Below, piece after piece: positions 1-10,691 of a DNA stretch of 25,290 nt. A program made the position numbers and the translations under genes. The stretch comes from Priapulus caudatus (lineage: Eukaryota; Priapulida; Priapulimorpha; Priapulimorphida; Priapulidae). Location: NCBI RefSeq assembly GCF_000485595.1, contig NW_014577400.1, positions 226,084-251,373 on the forward strand, given 5' to 3'. Under the pieces are notes generated by a model that ran no database searches, was not told where the DNA came from, and worked only from the letters and a program-made list of their open reading frames with translations. The first letter of the stretch is position 1. Each line of letters opens with the position of its first letter.

Positions 1-177
1 TAAATCCGGCAGATAATTCAAACATGTTGACTACGAGGCGGTGCGCCGGCGTATTGGGAATCGGCGAGCGATAATACCGGTGCTGTGAGAACCGGACACA
101 CGCGCGGACCGGCACTGTATCTTATCGATCGCAAGCGTCAGCGTAGAAAATCGCGCAATGGTGTCCTAGGGCTTTAG

Positions 178-328
178 ACAGCGTTAGAACTGCATTAGAA
201 CTGGTTAGACCTGCGTTAGAACTGCGTTAGAACTGGGTTAGACTGCGTTAGACTGCGTTAGACAGCGTTAGAACTGCGTTAGACTACGTTAGACAGCGTT
301 AGAACTGCGTTAGACTACGTTAGACAGG
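178..328. repeat. GCGTTAGAACT minisatellite
   Basis: About 12 units of 12-13 bases, consensus GCGTTAGAACT or GCGTTAGACT, with a higher-order unit near the end (GCGTTAGACTACGTTAGACA repeated). No gene is seen in 1-177 or 330-815. Confidence 0.9.
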
Positions 329-819
329 CTCATAGGGTCTAATGTCCCCCAGGTTACTGGCGGACACGTTGTGTATGGTTGGCGGAAATATGGTGCGTGC
401 TTGTAAACCGACATATGGTTGGACTAAATTGATAAACCGTACACCATAGGTGGGCGTCATCACTATGGCAATCAATAACAGACGTCATTCATTCCATTTG
501 TCAATCATTGACGGAAACACGCGAGGTTTCCCGAAGTTATCTCAAAGCGAGAGACAGTCGCAGTCAGCAGGTATCTCGAGTCGATTTTCACCACTCATTA
601 TCTCATCGTAAGGGCATCGTAGGAACATGCGGTTTGTTTTATATTAACAAGGTAGGACAGCTGATCAATAATACTGCAATCGTCAAAATAAAACGGGGAA
701 AGTTTATTAATTCGACTAACAGTGTAACACTGCAAGTGCAACATGGTTTCAGCATTTCCCCGTTGTACGCTCTCCTTCTTAATACGCTCCTGATCGCTTC
801 CTCGTAGCATGCCCCCCGC

Positions 820-832
820 ACGCACACACACA

Positions 833-868
<36 letters not shown>

Positions 869-892
869 CACACGCACGCACACACACACGCA
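820..892. repeat. CACG/CA microsatellite
   Basis: A run of CGCACG and CACACA. It makes the poly-(Cys-Val-Arg-Ala) frames on the minus strand, which are not genes. The next 280 bases (893-1173) show nothing else. Confidence 0.95.
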
Positions 893-1171
893 GAGCTCAA
901 TTTCTCGCAGCCCGCATGAATCAGTGTGGATAATATGATAATATATGGGGAAAGCCTGGCCCTAGTGATTCAGCGGTGCGTGAGGGAATGCACCGCATCT
1001 GTATCACGCACGCAGAGCTGCTGAATGGATTATTCCTGCGTCCTGTTTCGGAGTCATTCCTCCGTTCACGAGTTCTGTCTAACAAAGGCAAAGTCAACAA
1101 CACGTTTCGGCATAGGCGGTGACACAGCCAGCTTTGAACAATCACCGACCAAAAGCACACTGGTCAGCGAT

Positions 1172-1456
1172 CTACCGGTGTACCCCCTTCACTCCCCAGC
1201 GCCAGCTTTTATACCGGTGTAGCCACTTCGCTCCCGCTACAAGCCAGCTCTACCGGTGTAGCCCCTTCGCTCCCGTTACACCTAGCTCTACCGGTGTAGC
1301 CCCTTCACTCCCGTTACACCTAGCTCTACCGGTGTACCCTGTTCCTGTAACGGGAGTGAAAGGGCGTACCGGTGTACATACCCCCTTCACTCCCCAGCGC
1401 TAGCTCTACCGGTGTGGTCCCTTCACTCCAGTATCGGGAGCGAAGGGGGTACATTG
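1172..1456. repeat. 38-40 bp minisatellite with inverted units
   Basis: ACCGGTGT recurs at 1174, 1213, 1252, 1290, 1328, 1368 and 1408. Units read CTACCGGTGTAGCCCCTTCG then CTCCCGTTACACCTAG. From about 1335 some segments run in the opposite sense (CCTGTAACGGGAGTGAAAGG), so neighbouring units can pair as hairpins. 1460-1860 holds nothing recognised. Confidence 0.9.
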
Positions 1457-1871
1457 TTGTAAAAATCTAAAGCACACCATGTTAACCAGCAAACGTTACG
1501 AATACCAAATACTGGTTTTTTCTACTGGTTTCTCCATTACGAGTATTATGTTCCAGCGCAATCACCACTATCGTGCAACACGGACGACTGTGGAACAAGC
1601 ACCAATTAGAGAAATGCACATCACGAGGCCATCACATTCCCGGGCAAATGACGACGCTCAACTTTCCCTATTGAATTATCCATACATGTACCATTTACTT
1701 TTTTACGTCAATATCGCACGCGAAAACGAGAACGCTTCTCACTCTCCGCCAACAACAAGCAGTCAAACATGTATACATTACGATGATCGCCGATCGATCG
1801 TCACACGGGTCAGCGTAGAGGCAGCCACACACTAGCAGCAGTGCACTGTACGAGAGCATCGATGCCAGAGA

Positions 1872-2095
1872 GCTACTGGCTTCATGGATCTACTGGTTTC
1901 AGGGATCTACTGGCTTCATGGATCTACTGGCTTCAGGGATCTACTGGCTTCAGGGATCTAATGGCTTCATGGATCTACTGGTTTCAGGGATCTAATGGCT
2001 TCATGGATCTACTGCTTTCATGGATCTACTGGCTTCAGAGATCTACTGGCTTCAGAGATCTGCCAGTTTCAGGGATCTACTGGCTTCAGGGATCT
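1872..2095. repeat. 17-bp minisatellite GGATCTACTGGCTTCAT
   Basis: About 13 units of 17 bases, alternating GGATCTACTGGCTTCAT and GGATCTACTGGCTTCAG. Since three units are 51 bases, an ORF of 103 codons with a repeating peptide arises, but it is a by-product. Confidence 0.92.
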
Positions 2096-2218
2096 CAGAA
2101 AACCCACTACCAATCATCGCAGGCTACCGCATCGCTCGAACGACTAACGTAAAATATGCTCCGGCAAAATGCATGCACGCACTGCCATAATTTCAGCACC
2201 GAGGAATTCGTGGCTATG

Positions 2219-2387
2219 ACAGCATCAGCAGCATCAGTAGCAGCAGCAACATCATCAGCAGCAGCAGCATACAGCAGCAGCATCATCGTCAGCAGCATCA
2301 TCATCTGCAGCAGCAGCAGCAGCAGCATCAGCAGCAGCAGCATCAGCATACAACAGCAGCATACAGCAGCATCATCATTATCATCAT

Positions 2388-2418
<31 letters not shown>

Positions 2419-2509
2419 GACAGCATCAGCATCAGCTGATTCAGCATACAACAGCAGCATCATCATCATCATCAGCAGCAGCAGCAGCAACAGCATACAG
2501 CAGCAGCAT

Positions 2510-2540
<31 letters not shown>

Positions 2541-2588
2541 AGCAGCAACAGCATCAGCATCAGCTGCATCAGCATACAACAGCATCAT

Positions 2589-2620
<32 letters not shown>

Positions 2621-2632
2621 GCAACAGCATAT
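2219..2632. repeat. CAG/CAT/CAA trinucleotide array (about 410 bp)
   Basis: Nearly unbroken CAG, CAT and CAA triplets. Depending on frame it reads poly-Ser/Ala, poly-Gln/His, or, on the other strand, poly-Leu/Met/Ala. No splice sites or flanking non-repetitive coding sequence support a protein. Unusually long and likely length-variable. Confidence 0.9.
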
Positions 2633-2766
2633 TGCCGGATCGGTTTGCTGTATTAACGGCGGTGAAGGCCGCGGCAGCTTATTGATCAATCGACGTCCGC
2701 ACAGGTCTTCAACCCCAGCCGCGCTAAACTAAAACTAAACTAAACTAGAGCACTCGGAGAGCACAG

Positions 2767-3060
2767 ACCTCCGCCAAGGCAGCTGAATTCTCTCAATGTG
2801 AAATTTTTTATTAATTACTTAATTAATTAAGTGGAAAATTAATTAATTATTAAATAATTATTGGATCGGATTAATGCGAGCGTGCAGGTGGAGAGGACTG
2901 TGAGCTTGCCCTTAGCGCTGTGGTTGCGTGTTTTGTAAGTCTACAGCCAGCGCACCTAGCGGAAGTGAACTGAAACGTGCATGGTAACACACAAACACCC
3001 AACCAACACTCAAAAACTCGCCGCGTGAAAACATAACCCCGCCATGCCCTGGCGGAGGTA
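2767..3060. mobile_element. Element with ACCTCCGCCA ends, copy 1
   Basis: GACCTCCGCCAAGG at 2767 and CCCTGGCGGAGGT near 3047-3059 form inverted ends around an AT-rich stretch (TTAATTAATTAAGTGG) and a non-repetitive middle. The start ACCTCCGCCAAGGCAGCTGA is a sequence I recall from dispersed animal repeats. No ORF. Confidence 0.45.
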
Positions 3061-3814
3061 ACTAACTAAGCTAGACAAACTAAAACGTAAAACCCCCGTG
3101 ATATATAGATCCCATAATCAGACATTAATAAGAAATAAAAGATAAGAATATGAGGCAAGATCAACGCCCCCAATACAGACTATATGAGAAGTACAGAATT
3201 AAGAATTATATGATGAGATAAGAATAGAATAGTAGATAATAGAATAATATCTTATTATCATCTCCTCTGGGAATGTGATTTCTATGGTCGTACACCTGTC
3301 GAGTTGTCAGTAGTCCCACAGCGCCCCCTAACGACTGGGAGCCGGAACCACGACGACACTGACTGCCCCCGGGCGCCAGATATTATGATTAGCTCGAGCG
3401 CTAGGTGTGTTCTTGGTGCTGACTCGCCTGAGACGACCAGCGTTACGGCGGTCTACCTCACTAATTTGTGTGCCCGCACGCCCGCGTATGTGCGTGAACC
3501 TCTACAAAGTCTTGTCGAATCGCTTGTAGAGACGCGTCCTTTGTGCATGGGGCCGCGGTCGGAGATTGACTTCGGGCAGAAGCGTTTGCGCTTTACTACA
3601 GCCTGTTTCATGCAGAAGTTGGCCTTGCCTATCGTGCTTAGGAGGAGGGAGGAGAGATGATGACGAGGTACGTGTGCGACGTTGGGGGGCATCTGCGCAC
3701 GGGACTGGCTGCCCCTCGACGCAGTGCCGCCACTCGGCGCCGGCGGCCGTCGTCCCCCTGCGGAGTAGAGACCAGGTGTGAATACGAAGCCCGTACGTTA
3801 TGTGTGGTACAGTC
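3061..3814. other. No gene seen; GC-rich stretch 3300-3780
   Basis: The first part is AT-rich, with GATAAGAATA-like words and a possible decayed palindrome at 3230-3262 resembling the CAGGAGT family. The second part is GC-rich with an open frame of 118 codons lacking an ATG start at its head. No protein family is recognised and no splice pair could be supported. Confidence 0.4.
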
Positions 3815-3965
3815 AATGACTCTGTAGCTCGATCAGTGATACAGACGAATGTGACATGCGCGATGTATGTGGGGTGGTGGTGAGGTGGGCGAGGGGGGGG
3901 GGGGTCATGTGTGGTGTTCGTAGGTACTGTTGTTATGTGAACTGTTTGACCTCTAGCGATGGCAT
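3815..3965. repeat. Diverged dispersed repeat, copy A
   Basis: Shares an ordered set of words with 6075-6225: CTGTAGCT, GACGAATGTG or GATGAATGTG, GATGTATGTG, a G-rich run, CATG-GTGTT, GTACTGTTG-TATGTGA and CTGTTTGACCTCTA. Contains a run of G (3892-3903). Likely an old transposon or segment duplication. Confidence 0.5.
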
Positions 3966-4099
3966 GGCACCGACTACGGCCGTCTACAACACTGCCGCTC
4001 ACAGTGGGTTTCATCAACGACGGGTGAACAGGGAAAAATTAAAATGTATTTTTCGGGGGCTACTTTTCAAGCTCGCGTGCATGAAACTAGCACTCTAAA

Positions 4100-4205
4100 A
4101 TTTGGTTTGCAATGAACTCTATGCAAATTTACGGGGGCTCTTTTTGGCATTTCCGGGGCTCTTTTTGACATTTCGGAAACTAAATCGCCCCGAGCCCTCG
4201 TGTAT
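4100..4205. repeat. GGGGGCTCTTTTTGNCATTTC repeat
   Basis: GGGGCTCTTTTTG-CATTTC occurs twice in tandem (about 4133 and 4156) next to CGGGGGCTACTTTTCA (4054). Looks like a simple dispersed repeat fragment. 4211-4600 shows no gene. Confidence 0.5.
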
Positions 4206-4609
4206 TTTTTTCACTGCGGGTGAACGTATAATTTAAACCTACATACGTACTGATGAACCACCTACCAAATATCAGTTGCTTCGTAGCAAAGATTTTGCAG
4301 AATTATATTATTTATTGGGGGTGGGATGACTCGTACAAGCAGCATGCATCAGCATATCAATGCATCGCGATACAAACCTTGACGATAAACACAACATCGA
4401 TACGTTTGACTATTCATGATACACGTATCGATACTCTACTAAATAAAATTCATATTGATAGCAGTTTAACCAGAAAACAAAAGATACACCATTCACAGTT
4501 CAATAGCAGTTGTTTACTAAGCACTCCACAATACTGATTTGTAAGCGTTCACATGATTGGTAGAGTCCTGGTTGAGTGTATAGTTTGTTAGGCTGTTTCT
4601 CTTGAAATG

Positions 4610-4812
4610 TCGCGATACGTAACGTGATCACGAAAGCTGTACCATCATGAATGCTTTACATCATGATATATATCGTATCGTGAAAGCTGTATCTCATGAT
4701 AGGTATCGTATCGTGAAGGTTGTATCACGATACGTATCATATCGTGAAAGCTGTATCGTGATACATAGGTACGCTGGCGCATCGTGAATACTGTATCGCG
4801 ATACGTATCATA
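4610..4812. repeat. Irregular array of GATACGTATC / CGTGAAAGCTG units
   Basis: TCGTGAAAGCTGTATC-like words at about 4630, 4680, 4712, 4744 and 4784 are separated by self-complementary GATACGTATC or ATCATGATA stretches. Spacing is irregular (31-50 bases). Each unit can fold. 4815-5340 has AT-rich sequence and no gene. Confidence 0.75.
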
Positions 4813-5350
4813 TTATTCTGAGTCAGCTATATCGTCCCACCCCCTAACTGAAACTCCAGTTGTCTCACGCTGTATCTACATATAATGATATATATACATA
4901 CCTGACGAAAATATATATATATCCACCTCAAAACCACAACCACTACAAATCTAGAACTTTCAACACTGAACATGACTCACCAGCCACTAATATTAATTCA
5001 ACCACGTACAAGCTTCCTGCCCACCCGATCCACAGGGACTACGTGAGCACATGTATGGCCTACTCACTCACTCATACGCAGTTCCTCATAAACCCCTCAG
5101 CATGAAGGAGTAGGCAAGCAAACAGTATGGAGAGGGCCCGCATATTAGTGGATAATCACCCAGTGGCTAATCACCCAGTGGCGAGTCAAAAACCCTGAGA
5201 CACGCACTCGACTAAATCACCATTGACAAGTTCAACGCTTGAGCACATTAGTAAGTGAAGCTGAGAGTAAATATTGGTTATTTTTCTCTGCAACACACTT
5301 CAATGGCACTAGTAAAGAAAAGCCGTTCTAAACGTCCGACATTATAATAT

Positions 5351-5425
5351 CAGAGGTGAATAATAATAGATTATAATCTATATACATATATAGAGATAAT
5401 AATAATCTATTATTATTCACTCCTG
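5351..5425. mobile_element. Palindromic mini-element 1 (75 bp)
   Basis: Starts CAGAGGTGAATAATAATAG and ends CTATTATTATTCACTCCTG, nearly self-complementary throughout. The probable target duplication is ATAATAT (5344-5350) against ATCATAT (5426-5432), six of seven bases. Same ends as the other three family members. Confidence 0.65.
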
Positions 5426-6074
5426 ATCATATAATAATGATAAATGGGTAATTAGACTGAAGGAAAGTCTGTGCACTGGAATTTCGTGGCTAACATGGGG
5501 CACACAGGTCAGAGTCAGTGCTGTTAAACTTTCCACTTTTTCTCTGCACAGAACAGAAAACAAAACTGCACCTATATTTGCAATGTTTTGCCTAGAAGTA
5601 GAAAGATACCAGCATCTAGATTAGAGCAATTTTCCACTGGGGCTGCCCAAAAAATCCCTCACAAACAACTGAAATCTCCTCGATGGACCATCAAGTTCAT
5701 CAACCAAAATGTTTAAACCCTGGCTGGAATTTATCCTTTAGAAACCTTACAATCTTACAATATGCACCTAATTAAAGTTCTATGAACACAACGAACGTCA
5801 AATTTTTAGATACCGTAATGCGATATATATCTAGGCAACACCAGACAATGGTGCCAGTATTACAGCCATTGGAATGAAATTTAACCCAATATATTGTCAA
5901 CGTTTTATCTAATCAAAACACCGTCCGAGTCCGAAAAATACACGCACTGCTTTCAGCACTCTCGACGACATCAGCTGGTGTCAAGGCTTTTCCACTATAC
6001 ACACACTAGTTAGCAGAAGTACACAGCATTGGCTTTGTATACAATGCCAAAACACCATATATTACTCATATCTG

Positions 6075-6225
6075 TAGCTGAGTCAGTCAGTATACAACTT
6101 GGATGAATGTGGATGTATGTGTGTTTTGGTGTTGTGGTTGGGTCTGGGGTAGGTTTTACATGGTGTTAGTACTGTTGCTATGTGATAATGTGATCTGTTT
6201 GACCTCTACCAATGTTGCTGAATCA
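6075..6225. repeat. Diverged dispersed repeat, copy B
   Basis: Partner of 3815-3965, in the same orientation. Ends and target duplication cannot be defined. The stretches 5433-6070 and 6230-6510 show no gene. Confidence 0.5.
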
Positions 6226-6519
6226 AAGTTCATGGATCCTCGGCACGGCTAAACTGGCCTACTTAGCTGTAGAATAACTAACGATTAATGTTTTCAAAAT
6301 AGAGCAGCAATTGATATTATTTACATAATAAATAGGTTCCCGTGCTATATCATCCCGGATCTAATTTTGTTATTTAATGGGCAATGAAATTTATATATAT
6401 ATATATGTAATTATCCATTATATTGTAAATTATACATTCTACACTATATTATGTCAGGCGAATATTCTCAGTATGGTTCGTGTACGTTATAACAGTCTAA
6501 TACTGCCAAGTACAACTAG

Positions 6520-6971
6520 TAGTGTTGTCAATCGGTTGTAATTTCGTAATCGATCATCGGTTGGACCCAAGTAACCGATGATCGGTTATAATCGGTTACT
6601 CGGGGTGTTGAATGCCTGCGTGTGCGTAACGTCGTGTGCATGTACTGTACGTGTGTGCATGTATGTGCTTGTTTAGCCCTGTTTACTGCGTTTTGCACTG
6701 TTTACTACTGTGTGTATAATACATGCATGTTAATAAAGAATAACTTGTATAGTAGCGATGATATCTCTAATTCTCATCACTTTTCAAAAAAAAAAAAAAA
6801 TTGATGAATATCGAAATCGATTATAAATGGATTTTGATAACCAAGCGCTTGGTTCGAGCCACTGTTCAACCGATGATCGAGTATAATCGATGATCGTGAC
6901 ATCACTAAGCGCTTGGTTCGAGCCACTGTTCAACCGATGATCGAGTATAATCGATGATCGTGACATCACTA
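6520..6971. mobile_element. hAT-type MITE, copy 1
   Basis: 452 bases with ends TAGTGTTGTCAATCGG and GATCGTGACATCACTA, and a probable 8-bp target duplication ACAACTAG/ACAACCAG (6512-6519, 6972-6979). The 8-bp duplication and TAGNG-TGTCA ends fit the hAT superfamily. The last 63 bases are duplicated in tandem (6843-6905, then 6906-6968). It also has GTGTGCATGTATGTGCTTG, an A-run, and no transposase. Copy 2 is closely similar. Confidence 0.8.
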
Positions 6972-7651
6972 ACAACCAGTATCTGTCGCTAGGATAGCCC
7001 CACAACCATTTACAACCGTTTAGCTGCATGTGCACGACAAATGCCGCACGCAGAATATATAGCACTTGCAGAAACCTATAATTTATAAATGAACATCATT
7101 AGACACCAGCACAAGAGCTGTGTATGTCCCACATATATCATAACACAGTAGATAGCTCTGGTTGTTTCAGGTCAGGGTTTCTTGGTAATGTACACACGTG
7201 CGCACACATCCACAATTTCCACATACAAACAAGCACACGCGCAGACACACACATCCACACCAGCTTTTCCACGAAAGGGAAATGTAGGTGAAGGAAAAAA
7301 TAGACGACTGTGATTACGGCAACTTTGCGTATTGGCCTATATTTTGGGTGACAGAGTAGCCAGTGCCCAGTGCCAAAATAAACGGTAATTTTCGCCTTTA
7401 GCAAACTTGTAATGAACACACGAACGTACGTGCAGCAAATATAGTGGGCCCTAACAAGCCCTCCTTCCAAAATTATGCCTATTTCTACTTCAGGTTTCAC
7501 AACAACTTCCTCTCCGTGCACAAAACGACACCGCTACATAAAAGTTTGAACTTCTATTTGTATAGATCTGCTACCCACCTGCCCCCATCACTACCACCAC
7601 CACCAAATCCCACTTCATCGTCTTCATTACATGTAGGTACTCGTCTTTATT

Positions 7652-8041
7652 TACTGTTGTCAATCGGTTGTAATTTCGTAATCGATCATCGGTTGGACTC
7701 AAGTAACCGATGATCGGTTACAATCGGTTACTCGGGGTTTTGAATGCCTGCGTGTGCGTAACGTTGTGTGCATGTACGTGTGTGCATGTATGTGCTTGTT
7801 TAGCCCTGTTTACTGTTTGTTTTGCACAGTTTACTACTGTGTGTATAATATATGTATGTTAATGAAGGATAACTTGTATAGTAGCGATGAGATTTCTGAT
7901 TGTCATCACTTTTTCGAATATTTTTTTTTCGATTTTTTTTCCCCCCCGATGAAGTCGATTATGGATTTTGATAACCAAGCGCTTGGTTCGAGCCAATGTT
8001 CAACCGATGATCGAGTATAATCGATGATCGTGACATCACTA
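7652..8041. mobile_element. hAT-type MITE, copy 2
   Basis: 390 bases with ends TACTGTTGTCAATCGG and GATCGTGACATCACTA and a perfect 8-bp target duplication TCTTTATT (7644-7651, 8042-8049). It matches copy 1 over most of its length but has a single right end. Short ORFs within it are not genes. Confidence 0.85.
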
Positions 8042-8128
8042 TCTTTATTACACCTGAAACTCTCATTAGCTCCTCCTGGCTCACCGACAATGAGAAGGAG
8101 AGCCCACAGCAGCGGTTCGAAGACTTAC

Positions 8129-8263
8129 GTGCACATGCGTGTTCTTCTGTGGCTGTTGCTGCTGCTGCTGCGGCGGCTGCGGCGGCTGCTGCGGCAACTG
8201 CTGCTGCAGCTGTTCCGCGGGGTTGAGAGCCTCATGCACCGTGTGAAGCGTCGTGCGAGGCAT
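8129..8263 (-). CDS. Weak candidate first coding exon, Gln/Pro-rich
   Basis: On the minus strand an ATG at 8263 opens 45 codons (MPRTTLHTVHEALNPAEQLQ then a Gln/Pro run) and meets a full consensus donor, GTAAGT, at 8128. There is an upstream in-frame stop. The surroundings (8120-8960) are GC- and CpG-rich, like a promoter region. No downstream exon was found to the left, where a hAT MITE begins 90 bases away. It could equally be a CAG-rich repeat with a chance donor. Confidence 0.25.
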
Positions 8264-8960
8264 CGTCGTAGCTATGGCAACAACTCCTCCTCCTCCTCCG
8301 CGACAACGCGACGCCTCTCCCGCCGTCGCTCACGTCCCCGCCCGCGAATCGCTCGCACGGTCGCTGTCGCGCGGGCGCGGTCACAGGCTGCGGCAGCACC
8401 GCCGCAGGTACCACCGGCGCGGGTCGTCGTGTGGTACCCGACCGTGGCGGTCCCCCTGCCAAGTACGGAGGATGAGGATCGTGGTATCCGGCGATCGTCG
8501 CAGCCTCAGTGATCCTGTTCTCGGGCGAGGAACGACGAGGCGGGGAACGAAGAGGCGAAAAACCTCTCGTCGCGAGCTCGTGGCATCGGGTGTATACCCT
8601 CCGACACGCTCCGAATGTGCGACAAGCTACGGTTACGCTGAAAAACGGAAGATACACATGTGATCGCAAACGCTCGTGTGTCGTCCGGCAAAAAGACGGT
8701 AATTGGCACGTGCACGTAGCGCAAATACACTGGTTTGTCAGTCGAGGTGCGAGTTTGGAAGGGGGTTGCGTTCGAACATGCGTGCATCGCACACGACTAC
8801 ATGCAGTTGGGGCACGTGAGTGTGCACGTTTGCGGATGCGTGCGCCGGCGTCTGTACGTGTGCGTGCGTGCGCGTGTGAGTGCGTGCACAAACTTGCGCA
8901 CTTCATTCGGTGTGAAGTTTATGAGATTTTATGTGCACGCATACACGGGTACATGACTGT
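8264..8960. other. GC- and CpG-rich island without identified gene
   Basis: Much richer in G, C and CpG than its flanks. Many overlapping frames are open on both strands with Arg/Ser/Pro-rich, low-complexity translations, as expected from composition alone. The right part (8800-8890) has GTGCGTGCG runs. Could be a promoter/5' UTR of an unseen gene. 8961-9450 shows no gene. Confidence 0.35.
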
Positions 8961-9452
8961 GTAAACAAACCCGCGCTCAATCAATCATATTACCGATATA
9001 GACAAGAGGCCCCCAGGGCCCAATAACACGATAGTTGGTACTTATCTAATGCTTCACTTGCACGTCAACACAAGTTTAGCACCACACACTTATTTGGTAA
9101 CTGGTCCTTGTACTTGTAGTGTTAGCACTTGGGCCAAATAGCAATGCACGTATTTACCCGTTCAGGCAAACTGACATTTGACACGCATGTAACATGTATC
9201 TATCTACGAGGCGTTTTACTTTAAACATACAAAATCGACTTTGGTAGAATAATTATATTAGAAATGCTAACAATTCCATGTCACAAATGCTATAACTAAT
9301 CTTGAATGCTGAAAATCAATAAGCATTACCTAAAGATGCACACTACAGGTACCCACAAACGTGTTTTCGCATTTGTGCTAAACTAGGCTTGGGCCATAAA
9401 GTCTGTCCAGACTTATGCAAAACTTGTGCAATTGGGTTGTGCAACACAACAT

Positions 9453-9737
9453 CAGGGTTCTGCCAAGAATTTTTTAGTGCCGGGCGCATCCAGGTCGCAA
9501 GATGCAAGCGCCGTAGGCGCGAAGCCAATCTAGGAGGGTCCGGGGCATACCCCCCGAAAAAGTTTTGATTTTGGATAGTCTGAAAGTGAAACTCAATTTC
9601 CTGCATTCTGAGCAATAAAAAGCCCATGTATCACACCATTTTTTTTTCCTTTTTTAATATAAAAAATTAGTGCCGGGGGACAACCGCGAGTGCCGGGCAC
9701 ACCCGCCCACCGCCGCCCACCGCGGGCAGAACCCCGG
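9453..9737. mobile_element. Interspersed element with AGGGTTCTGCC ends
   Basis: Left end CAGGGTTCTGCC and right end GGGCAGAACCCCGG form an inverted pair. Inside are TTTTTTAGTGCCGGG (twice), GTAGGCGCGAAGCCAATCTA and GTCCGGGGCATACCCCCCGA. I recall this GGGGCATNCCCCC type as a common repeat in marine invertebrate genomes. No target duplication could be fixed. The 94-residue minus-strand frame in it is not credible. Confidence 0.55.
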
Positions 9738-10611
9738 ACATGTATGCAACTGCCTTTCGCTGCCTTTCACGGCAAGTTACCTTGCAATCCGTGAGCAACT
9801 GAGATGACTCAACACTGGAATTGCATGCTCGGAAGGTGTTTGACTAGAGATTTCATGCAATTGACACGACACTAGCATCACCATCTACCGAGTCGCTAGC
9901 TAGTTATTAGCCTATATAGATTTCTGACAGCCAGCCAGCTCTTTCAAGTTGAGTGGCATGTCTCTGTACAATCCGGCTTTCATTTTCGCAAATGTGCTAA
10001 ACTAGGATTGGGCCTACGCCTGTGTGATATGACACCATCAGATTATTTTTACGAAACCATATTATATGCTACTAGTTGGTATTTAGTGCTCCCATCGGCT
10101 CATCGCTCCAGGCTAAATGATATCGAGTGTTGGATAGTGCGAGAGCTTACTAGTGGACTGTTACTCTGTTAGATCTGAAAAAATCCATATTCCGACATAA
10201 TGGTTGTGTACAGTCACTGTCGAAAGCACAAATGTAGTCGTGTAGCATTGAATGATTCATACGAATGCTACTGAATGACGTTTGTTTTTCATATCCACCA
10301 CTGGCACCGGCACCAGACTGTCATACAGTGACACCGATATATATAAATACATAATCTACTGACTAGACGCCTAGTCTACTGCCAATACATGCCACAACCC
10401 AAGTTATAAATAGGTGGGGTGCAGGGGGAGGGGGGGTCAGTAATGAATGGATTCTTTTAATTTTTAATAATTATGAATAGAATACGGTTTTCTGCAAGGA
10501 CAACTTTTTGCTCGATAGGCATATTGACAGTTGCTTTTGGTAAGCAACCTTGCGCTAAAAGTTGCAATTACTGTTGATAACGAAATACTATGCACCATCC
10601 AGCGAGTTCCA

Positions 10612-10664
10612 ATTATCTATAATAATCGGAAATCGATGTAACTATAATAATCGGAAATCGATGG
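10612..10664. repeat. 25-bp direct duplication
   Basis: ATAATAATCGGAAATCGATG occurs twice, at about 10619 and 10644. The sequences around it (9740-10610) show no gene or other structure. Confidence 0.7.
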
Positions 10665-10691
10665 ACAACGATACCTAGGCCAGGGTTGCAT

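Noticed and set aside
1841-2152. 103-codon ORF with repeating Gly-Phe-Arg-Asp peptide
   Set aside because: The 17-bp minisatellite gives a 51-base period, so the repeated peptide follows automatically from the DNA repeat.
2156-2656. 166-codon poly-Ser/Ala ORF
   Set aside because: It is entirely produced by a CAG/CAT triplet repeat that is open in several frames on both strands; no non-repetitive coding sequence flanks it.
6843-6968. tRNA-derived SINE, from the GGTTCGAGCC B-box-like word
   Set aside because: No A box at the right distance and no tRNA fold; the element has hAT-like ends and 8-bp duplications.
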